Shown here: one piece after another, positions 57,974 through 64,000 of the stretch
Layout of the letters: each line of letters starts with the position of its first letter
Numbering within the stretch: position 1 is the stretch's first letter
Source: Streptomyces triticagri
GTDB taxonomy: Bacteria; Actinomycetota; Actinomycetes; Streptomycetales; Streptomycetaceae
Reading direction: 5' to 3'
Assembly: GCF_003429565.1 (NCBI RefSeq)
Contig: NZ_QUAK01000076.1
Coordinates: forward strand, 30,104 to 94,103
DNA length: 64,000 nucleotides
Notes under the pieces: model-generated
The model's database searches: none
Told to the model about the DNA's origin: nothing
What the model saw: only the letters and a program-made list of their open reading frames with translations
Position numbers and translations under genes: made by a program

Positions 57974-59470
57974 ATGACCGCCACCATTCCCGATCCGCAC
58001 CCGGAGGGGGCCGGACCGGCGTCCGAGCCCACCCGCACCACCGGCGCCGGCCCCGGCGCACCACCCGTGCCCGGCCCCGACGACGCACCGAGCGCCACCC
58101 GTGTGGAGGTCCACGGCGTCGACCACATCCCGGACGCCGAACGGCACGGGAAGGCCCGGGAGCTGTTCTCGGTGTGGGCGGCGAGCCAGGTCAACTATCT
58201 GGGCCTGCTCGTCGGCGGCACCCTCGTCCTGATGGGCCTGAGCCTGTGGCAGGCGGTCGCGGTGACCTTCGTGGGCAGCGCCTTCTGGCTGCTCACCGGC
58301 CTGCTCGCGACCTCGGGCCCGGCCTCGGGCACCCCGAGCGAGGTGATCACCCGGGCCATGTACGGGGTCCGCGCGAACCGGGTGAACAACGCGGTCGTCG
58401 GCTGGATCATCTCCGTCTGCTACTTCGCCCTGAATCTGGCCGCCGCCGCGACCGCCGCCTTCGCGCTCGTCGAACGGGTCGGCATCCGGGCCACCACGGC
58501 CGTACAGGTCGTGGTCGTCCTGGTCATCGCCGCCCTCACCCTGGTCATCAGCGTGTACGGACACGGCATGATCATGAAACTGTATCTGCCGATCACCCTC
58601 GTCCTGTCCGCCGCCTTCGCCGTCGTCGCGGTCGTCGTGGTCCAGCACGCCGACTTCTCGTACACCCCCGCCGAGCCGCTCACCGGTGTGGAGCTGTGGG
58701 GCGCGATACTCGCGGGCGTGACCCTGATGGCGTCCGGGGCGCTCTCGTACACCACGAGTGCCGACTTCTCGCGCTATCTGCCGCGCACGACGCCGCCGCG
58801 CGCGGTGCTCGGCTGGACCGCGCTCGGCGCCTTCCTGCCCGGCCTGATCGTCAGCCTCATCGGCACCCTCGCCGCCACCACGGTCGACATGTCCGACCCG
58901 CAGACCGCGCTCGAGCAGATCCTGCCCGGCTGGTTCACGCCCGTCTTCCTGCTGGCTCTCGTCCTCGGCACGATCGCCATCAACGCCCTGACCGCGTACA
59001 GCGCCGGCCTCGCGCTGCAGTCCGTCGGCCTGCGCATCCGCCGCTCGGTCAGTGTGCTCTTCGACGGTGCGGCCGCGGTCGCCCTGACCCTGTACGGCCT
59101 CCTGGCGTCCAGCCTGCTCGACACCATCAGCAACGTCATGCAGATCACCGTCGTCCTGCTCGGCCCCGCGATGGCCGTCTACGCCACGGACATCCTGCTG
59201 CGCCGCAACCGCTACGACGGACCGGCGCTCACCGACGAGTCCCGGGGCAGCCTCTTCTGGTTCACCGGCGGCGTCAACTGGGCCGGCGTCACGGCCCTTT
59301 CGGCCGGTACGGCGGCGGCCGCGCTCTGTGTGAACTCGCTCTACACCGGACCGCTCGCCTCCGCCCTGCACGGCCTCGATCTCGCCCTGCCGGTCGGCAT
59401 GACCGTCGCCGCGGTGGCGTACGCGGCCCTGGGCCGGCGGGCGATCCGGGCCACGACACCGGGCACCTGA
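57974..59470 (+). CDS. NCS1-family cytosine/purine-type permease
   Basis: A 498-residue transporter. About 45 polar, Pro-rich residues precede 12 membrane helices. NCS1 marks are WAASQVNYLGLLVGG in helix 1, a TSGPASGTPSEVITRAMYG loop, and SYTTSADFSRYLPRTTPP. It imports a nucleobase, allantoin or hydantoin-like compound with a cation. As first gene of the run with agmatine deiminase and urease subunits, it may bring in the nitrogen source they break down. The TetR palindrome lies directly upstream. Confidence 0.9.
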   Translation: MTATIPDPHPEGAGPASEPTRTTGAGPGAPPVPGPDDAPSATRVEVHGVDHIPDAERHGKARELFSVWAASQVNYLGLLVGGTLVLMGLSLWQAVAVTFVGSAFWLLTGLLATSGPASGTPSEVITRAMYGVRANRVNNAVVGWIISVCYFALNLAAAATAAFALVERVGIRATTAVQVVVVLVIAALTLVISVYGHGMIMKLYLPITLVLSAAFAVVAVVVVQHADFSYTPAEPLTGVELWGAILAGVTLMASGALSYTTSADFSRYLPRTTPPRAVLGWTALGAFLPGLIVSLIGTLAATTVDMSDPQTALEQILPGWFTPVFLLALVLGTIAINALTAYSAGLALQSVGLRIRRSVSVLFDGAAAVALTLYGLLASSLLDTISNVMQITVVLLGPAMAVYATDILLRRNRYDGPALTDESRGSLFWFTGGVNWAGVTALSAGTAAAALCVNSLYTGPLASALHGLDLALPVGMTVAAVAYAALGRRAIRATTPGT

Positions 59471-59511
59471 TTCGGACTCGGGCCGCTCCCTCCGTTACGT
59501 ACGACCTGCAC

Positions 59512-59574
59512 CACTCGCACTACTTGCACCACTCGCACTCCTTGCACCACTCGCACCACTCGCACCACTCGCAC
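59512..59574 (+). repeat. CACTCGCAC tandem repeat before agmatine deiminase
   Basis: Five exact CACTCGCAC copies (59512, 59530, 59548, 59557, 59566) lie within alternating CACTCGCAC/CTTGCAC units. The array fills most of the 134-bp gap between permease and deiminase genes. It is in frame with the deiminase and, if read, gives runs of HHSH. No start codon with a ribosome-binding site precedes it. Confidence 0.8.
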
Positions 59575-59604
59575 CACCTGCAAGAACCTCGGAAAGGACC
59601 CCTC

Positions 59605-60672
59605 ATGAACTGGCGGATGCCGTCGGAAACCGACCCCCAGGAACGCGTCTGGACGGCCTTCCCGCCCAGTTCCTCGTACATCGGAGAGGGGGCCGATTCC
59701 GTCGACGCGGCGCGGCGCGTGTGGGCCGAAGTGGCGGGCGCGATCGTACGGTTCGAGCCGGTCACCATGCTCGTCGACCCGGCGGACCTGGCGATCGCCC
59801 GGCGGCTCGTACCCGCCGCCGTCGAGCTCGTCGAGACTCCCCTCGACGACGCCTGGCTGCGCGACACCGGACCCAGCTTCGTCCTGGACGAGGCGGGCCG
59901 GCTCGGCGCCGTGGACTGGGTGTTCAACGGCTGGGGACAGCAGGACTGGGCGACCTGGGAGAAGGACGCCGAGATCGGCCGGGCGGTCACGGGCCTGGCC
60001 GGCGCCGCCCCCGTCCCCTCCCCGCTGGTGAACGAGGGCGGCGGCATCCACGTCGACGGACTCGGCACCGCCCTGGTCACCGAGACCGTCCAGCTCGACC
60101 CGTACCGCAACCCGGGCCTCACCAAGGCCGACGTCGAGGCCGAACTGGCCCGCACCATCGGCGTGGAGCACGTCGTCTGGCTGCCGCGCGGACTGACCAG
60201 GGACAGCCGGCGACTCGGCACCCGCGGCCATGTGGACCTGCTCGCCACGATCCCCTCGCCCGGCCGGCTGCTCGTGCACACACAGCCCGACCCGTCCCAC
60301 CCCGACCACGAGATCACCGAGAAGATCCTGGCCGTACTGCGGGACAGCAAGGACGTGAACGGCACCGCCTGGCAGATCACCGAACTGCCCGCCCCGACCG
60401 TGCTGCGCGACGCGCACGACTGGGTCGACTACAGCTACATCAACCACCTGGTCGTCAACGGCGCGGTGATCGCCTGCGGTTTCGCCGACCCGCGCGACAA
60501 GGAGGCCGCGGAGATCCTCGCGGAGGCGTATCCGGGCCGGGAGGTCGTCATGCTCGACGCCCGAGCGATCTTCGCGGCGGGCGGCGGGATCCACTGCATC
60601 ACCCAGCAACAGCCGTGCGCGGAGCCTCAGTCGGGCCCCACGGACCAGGCAGGAGAGGACGTACCGGCATGA
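59605..60672 (+). CDS. aguA: Agmatine deiminase family protein
   Basis: A 355-residue enzyme of the guanidino-modifying (PAD-like) fold that converts agmatine to N-carbamoylputrescine and ammonia. Motifs are WLRDTGPSFV, NEGGGIHVDG, the catalytic His/Asp region TRGHVDLLA, and the nucleophilic Cys in GGGIHCITQQQP near the end. The ATG at 59605 has AAGGA seven bases upstream. The stop overlaps the UreAB start (ATGA). No N-carbamoylputrescine amidase gene is nearby, so the urease-like enzyme or the amidohydrolase at 55569 might take the next step, which is an inference. Confidence 0.92.
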   Translation: MNWRMPSETDPQERVWTAFPPSSSYIGEGADSVDAARRVWAEVAGAIVRFEPVTMLVDPADLAIARRLVPAAVELVETPLDDAWLRDTGPSFVLDEAGRLGAVDWVFNGWGQQDWATWEKDAEIGRAVTGLAGAAPVPSPLVNEGGGIHVDGLGTALVTETVQLDPYRNPGLTKADVEAELARTIGVEHVVWLPRGLTRDSRRLGTRGHVDLLATIPSPGRLLVHTQPDPSHPDHEITEKILAVLRDSKDVNGTAWQITELPAPTVLRDAHDWVDYSYINHLVVNGAVIACGFADPRDKEAAEILAEAYPGREVVMLDARAIFAAGGGIHCITQQQPCAEPQSGPTDQAGEDVPA

Positions 60673-61424
60673 GGCTCACTCCGTCCGAACGCGACCGGCT
60701 GCTGCTCTTCACCACAGCCGAACTCGCCCGCGCCCGGCGCGCCCGCGGCCTGCGCCTCAACGTCCCCGAGACCACCGCGCTGGTCGCCGACACCGTCTGC
60801 GAGGCGGCACGCGACGGGGCCAGGCTCACCGAGGCGATGGCGGCGGGCCGGCGCGTGCTCGGGCCCGACGACGTACTGCCCGGGGTCGCGGACGTGGTCA
60901 CCCGGGTCGAGGTGGAGGCGGTCTTCGACGACGGCACCCGGCTCGTCGTGGTGAGCGATCCGGTCGGCGGCGGACACGACGGCGAGGATGCGCCCGGTGC
61001 CGTACTGCACGAAACCCCCACCGAAGAACTGGAGTTCACGGATCTGCTGTCCCTGCCCGTGACCAACACCTCGACCGTGCCGATCAGCGTGACCTCGCAC
61101 TTCCACTTCTTCGAGGTGAACCCGCGGCTGCGGTTCGACCGGGCCCTCGCGTACGGGCGGCGGGCCGCGCTGCCCGCCGGGGTCGCACTGCGCTTCGACC
61201 CCGGGCAGACCCGGCAGGTCGAGCTGACGCCGATCGCCGGCGAGCGGGTCGTGATCGGCTTCGCCGGACTCGTGGACGGGCACCTGGACGCACCGGGCGC
61301 GCGCGAGAAGGCGCTCGAACGGGCCCATGCCTGCGGCTACTTGGGCAGCGGCCAGGCGGGCAGCGAAAAGCCGGGCGACGCTTCGCACCACAGCTCCACC
61401 GAACACCCGGAAGGCCAGTCATGA
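60669..61424 (+). CDS. ureAB: Fused urease gamma-beta subunit
   Basis: A 251-residue chain. Residues 1-95 are UreA-like (LTPSERDRLLLFTTAELARA, LRLNVPETTALVAD). Residues 100-225 are UreB-like, with the hallmark SHFHFFEVNPRLRFDRALAYG, then RFDPGQTRQVELTPIAG and VIGFAGLVDG. The tail of about 25 residues is His/Ser/Glu-rich (GDASHHSSTEHPEGQ). Gamma-beta fusions are known in some actinobacterial and Helicobacter ureases. It overlaps both neighbours by 4 bp and is thus made in step with the deiminase and UreC. Confidence 0.93.
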   Translation: MRLTPSERDRLLLFTTAELARARRARGLRLNVPETTALVADTVCEAARDGARLTEAMAAGRRVLGPDDVLPGVADVVTRVEVEAVFDDGTRLVVVSDPVGGGHDGEDAPGAVLHETPTEELEFTDLLSLPVTNTSTVPISVTSHFHFFEVNPRLRFDRALAYGRRAALPAGVALRFDPGQTRQVELTPIAGERVVIGFAGLVDGHLDAPGAREKALERAHACGYLGSGQAGSEKPGDASHHSSTEHPEGQS

Positions 61425-63100
61425 GCATCGACGCCCACGCCTACACCGCCACCCACGGCCCGCGCCGCGGCGACCGCGTACGCCTCGGGGACACCGGGCT
61501 CGTCGTCGAGGTCGAGCACGATTCCGCGGAGCCCGGCCAGGAGTTCCTCGTCGGCTTCGGCAAGACCGCACGCGACGGGATGCACCTGCAGGCCGCCTCC
61601 GTACGCGAGACCTGCGACGTGGTGATCAGCAACGTCCTCGTCATCGACGCCGTACTGGGCATCCGCAAGGTGTCCATCGGCCTGCGCGAGGGCCGGATCG
61701 CCGCCGTCGGACGGGCCGGCAATCCGCACACCATGGACGGCGTGGACGTCGTCGTCGGTACGGGCACCACGATCATCCCCGGCGAGGGCCTGATCGCCAC
61801 CGCGGGCGCCGTCGACACCCATGTGCACCTGCTCTCGCCGCGCATCATGGAGGCCTCCCTCTCCTCCGGCGTGACCACCCTCATCACCCAGGAGTTCGGC
61901 CCGGTCTGGGGCGTCGGCGTCAACTCGCCCTGGGCGCTCGGCCACGCCTTCGACGCCTTCGACGCCTGGCCCGTCAACATCGGCTTCCTCGCCCGGGGTT
62001 CGTCCTCCGGCGCCGCGCCGCTGACCGAGGCCCTGGTGGAGGGCGGCGCCAGCGGCTTCAAGGTGCACGAGGACCTGGGCGCGCACACCCGCGCCCTGGA
62101 CACCGCGCTGCGGGTCGCCGAGGAGCACGACGTACAAGTGGCCCTGCACACCGACGGGTTGAACGAATGCCTCTCCGTCGAGGACACCCTCGCCGCGCTC
62201 GAGGGCCGCACCATCCACGCCTTCCACATCGAGGGCTGCGGCGGCGGCCACGTCCCCAACGTCCTGCGGCTCGCGGGCGAGGCGAACGTGATCGGCTCCT
62301 CCACCAACCCGACACTGCCGTTCGGCCGGGACGCGGTCGCCGAACACCTGGCCATGATCATGGCCGTGCACCAGCTCGACCCCGATCTGCCCTCCGACGA
62401 GGCGATGGCCCGCGACCGCATCCGCGAGGGCACGATGGGCGCCGAGGGGGTCCTGCACGACCTGGGCGTCATCCCCATCACCTCGTCCGACGCGCAGGGC
62501 ATGGGCCGGGCGGGCGAGACGGTCCGCCGTACGTTCGCGATGGCCGGGCGCAACAAGGCGCAGTTCGGCTCGGTGAACCCACGCCACGACAACGACCGCG
62601 CGCTGCGCTACATCGCCAAGCTGACCGTGAACCCGGCGATCGCGCACGGCCTCGCCCACGAGGTCGGCTCCCTCGAGCCCGGCAAGCTGGCGGACATCGT
62701 CCTCTGGCGCCCCGACCACTTCGGCGCCAAGCCCGAACTCGTCCTGAAGGCCGGCTTCCCCGCCTGGGGCGTCACCGGCGACCCGAACGCCTCGGTGGAC
62801 ACCTCCCAACCACTGGTCCTGGGACCACAGTTGGGTGCGCACGGGGCGACGGCGGCGGAGCTCTCGGTGGCGTTCGTCAGCCGCGCGGCCGCCGAGGACG
62901 GCCACGACCGGCTCAGCACACGACGGCGACGCGTCGGCGTACGCGGCACCCGGGACATCGGCCCGCGCTCGATGGTCCACAACACCCGCACCGCGGAGGT
63001 CCGGGTCGCCCCGGCAACCGGCCTGGTCACGATCGACGGCGACCCGATCACCTCGTCCCCGGCAGAGGAAGTGCCGTTGAACAGGCTGTATTTCCTCTGA
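61421..63100 (+). CDS. ureC: Urease alpha subunit, non-canonical
   Basis: A 559-residue nickel amidohydrolase. All metal-centre residues are present: H134 and H136 (DTHVH), carbamylated-Lys candidate K214 with H216 (FKVHEDLG), H243 (ALHTDGLNE), H269 (FHIEG), and D357 (SSDAQGMGR). The mobile flap, normally VCHHL, reads AVHQL: the catalytic His is kept (H317), but the Cys is Val and the next His is Gln. No ureD, ureE, ureF or ureG gene follows, since the operon ends here. It may borrow maturation proteins from a second urease operon, or act on another ureido compound. Confidence 0.9.
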   Translation: MSIDAHAYTATHGPRRGDRVRLGDTGLVVEVEHDSAEPGQEFLVGFGKTARDGMHLQAASVRETCDVVISNVLVIDAVLGIRKVSIGLREGRIAAVGRAGNPHTMDGVDVVVGTGTTIIPGEGLIATAGAVDTHVHLLSPRIMEASLSSGVTTLITQEFGPVWGVGVNSPWALGHAFDAFDAWPVNIGFLARGSSSGAAPLTEALVEGGASGFKVHEDLGAHTRALDTALRVAEEHDVQVALHTDGLNECLSVEDTLAALEGRTIHAFHIEGCGGGHVPNVLRLAGEANVIGSSTNPTLPFGRDAVAEHLAMIMAVHQLDPDLPSDEAMARDRIREGTMGAEGVLHDLGVIPITSSDAQGMGRAGETVRRTFAMAGRNKAQFGSVNPRHDNDRALRYIAKLTVNPAIAHGLAHEVGSLEPGKLADIVLWRPDHFGAKPELVLKAGFPAWGVTGDPNASVDTSQPLVLGPQLGAHGATAAELSVAFVSRAAAEDGHDRLSTRRRRVGVRGTRDIGPRSMVHNTRTAEVRVAPATGLVTIDGDPITSSPAEEVPLNRLYFL

Positions 63101-63160
63101 CGCTGCAGGTGAGCGGCAGCGGTCCGGTGCGGACGGTGTTTTCGTGGCGCCTGCAGGCCC

Positions 63161-63784
63161 TCACGGGCCGCTGCTTCCCGGTGGGCGTTCCGAGGGCCGG
63201 GGCGCCTGCGCCCAGGTGTCGTCCTCCGTGGTCGGCTGAGTTCTGGTGCCGTCCTCGTAGCCGGCGGTGTACGGCGAGGGCTGCTGTGGGTGGTCCAGTG
63301 TGGGGACCGTCGGTGGGGGTTCGTAGGCCGTGGGTACGCCCTCGTCGACGCGGCGGCGGCGGGGCGGGCGGCGGCCCGACATGAGGAGTGCGCCGAGCAG
63401 CAGGACGAGTCCGCCGCCGAAGGCCTGGGCGACGCCGATGGCCAGGCCGTTGCCGTCCGCGTCGACGGAGAGGCTGCCCTGGGCCTGGCCCTCGCGGACC
63501 ATCCACAGGATGGTGAAGCCGAGGACGATCACACCGGCCAGGGCGACCGTGAGCCGCGACCGCAGGACGACACCGAGGAGGGTGATCAGCGCGGCGACGA
63601 CGAGCGGCAGGAAGATCGAGGCGAGCAGGCCGCTGCGGGTCTCGGTGACACCGTTCGCGGTGAACAGCTCGGTCAGCCGGTACTGGCGCCCGAGACGGCC
63701 GTCGTACCAGGCACGGAAGGGGCTGGTCACGGCGGCCGCCGCTCCGAGGAGGGCGAGAACCGCCCCGAGAATGTTCCGGACCAT
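63161..63784 (-). CDS. Four-helix membrane protein with disordered tail
   Basis: A 207-residue protein with four hydrophobic segments (about residues 5-22, 55-75, 80-100, 115-135), then a Pro-rich cytosolic tail (VDEGVPTAYEPPPTVPTLDH onward). AAGGAGG lies eight bases before the ATG at 63784. The frame extending to 63883 is not needed. Similar small proteins of unknown function are widespread in Streptomyces. It is convergent with ureC. Confidence 0.8.
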   Translation of the reverse strand: MVRNILGAVLALLGAAAAVTSPFRAWYDGRLGRQYRLTELFTANGVTETRSGLLASIFLPLVVAALITLLGVVLRSRLTVALAGVIVLGFTILWMVREGQAQGSLSVDADGNGLAIGVAQAFGGGLVLLLGALLMSGRRPPRRRRVDEGVPTAYEPPPTVPTLDHPQQPSPYTAGYEDGTRTQPTTEDDTWAQAPRPSERPPGSSGP

Positions 63785-63888
63785 CGGCTGACCTCCTTGG
63801 CCTGCGAGGGCGCTGCCCGCTCGGGCCTCGACGCTACGCCCGGCGCCACGGCGCCGCATCATCTCGGGTATCCCCCGGCCCACGTCTC

Positions 63889-64000
63889 AGCCCGTCCGGC
63901 GCCATCCTTTTCGAGCCGGTCCGGCGCCATCCTTTCCACGCCCGTGCGGCGCCAGCCTCTCCAAGCCCGTGCGGCGGCAAATCAAGCCCGTCCGGCGATT
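63889..64000. repeat. Intergenic AGCCCGTCCGGCG tandem array
   Basis: Five copies of AGCC(C/G)GT(C/G)CGGCG start at 63889, 63914, 63939 (first base changed), 63964 and 63985, with a period of 25 bp and then 21 bp. Between them lie CCATCCTTTTC-like linkers. This is the same element family as at 36361-36607. It runs to the window edge and may continue. Confidence 0.8.

Noticed and set aside
59503..59604. His-rich N-terminal extension of agmatine deiminase
   Set aside because: In frame and open, but no start codon with a ribosome-binding site is found. The ATG at 59605 has one, and the family length fits from there.
63889..64000. CRISPR-like array
   Set aside because: The linkers between repeats are nearly identical and far too short (about 11 bp) for spacers, and no cas genes are present.
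1..64000. tRNA, rRNA, insertion sequences, prophage
   Set aside because: No cloverleaf sequences, transposase motifs, terminal inverted repeats or phage structural genes were recognised when reading both strands.

Overview
The window is very GC-rich, with codon third positions almost all G or C. It carries AfsR/AfsS, a fused FO synthase, helix-turn-helix/DUF5753 regulators paired with DUF397 or DUF6879 proteins, and the intergenic AGCCCGTCCGGCG repeat. All of this points to a Streptomyces (or very close relative) chromosome. No rRNA, tRNA, insertion sequence, prophage or CRISPR array was seen. Gene boundaries were set by ribosome-binding sites and stop/start overlaps. Functions come from motif recognition by eye, not from database searches.

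Layout. 0.2-1.4 kb: a helix-turn-helix/DUF397 pair. 1.6-3.3 kb: a divergent pair, an unknown alpha/beta protein and a short-chain dehydrogenase. 3.8-9.0 kb: a sodium:solute symporter, a degenerate ADP-ribosylglycohydrolase, a methyltransferase, and a dehydrogenase/TetR pair sharing a perfect 15-bp-arm operator. 9.0-13.2 kb: small membrane proteins below a putative toxin (Flp-prepilin leader plus GIY-YIG-like C-terminus) and its Imm26-like partner. 13.4-16.0 kb: FO synthase. 16.0-18.8 kb: a hydrolase remnant and an ABC exporter. 18.9-24.2 kb: a luciferase-like oxidoreductase, a two-component system and a second regulator island. 24.3-32.6 kb: a PHP phosphoesterase, an amino-acid permease, a GxGYxYP protein opposite a GH2 glycosidase, and a YHS-domain protein. 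32.9-41.0 kb: catabolic operons. 41.2-41.9 kb: a HigB/HigA-type module. 42.4-45.7 kb: afsR-afsS. 45.9-49.7 kb: a PIN/antitoxin pair, an acetyltransferase, a flavoprotein and small regulatory proteins. 49.8-54.2 kb: CoA ligase, thiolase-like, DUF35 and enoyl-CoA hydratase genes. 54.2-63.8 kb: an AlkZ-like protein, then an amidohydrolase-TetR unit divergent from cytosine permease, agmatine deiminase and a fused, accessory-free urease.

How parts connect. Five copies of one palindrome, CTGAC-N5-GTCAG, lie only in promoter gaps in front of catabolic genes at 2.5, 37.8 (two), 41.0 and 51.5 kb. They tie scattered operons into one likely TetR-type regulon for acyl-CoA-dependent breakdown of an unknown, perhaps steroid- or terpenoid-like, compound. 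Several of its enzymes are luciferase-like oxidoreductases that may use F420, whose precursor FO is made by the enzyme at 13.4-16.0 kb. The 9-13 kb toxin-like locus and the urease/agmatine deiminase operon are the other two places where the sequence suggests something not well described.
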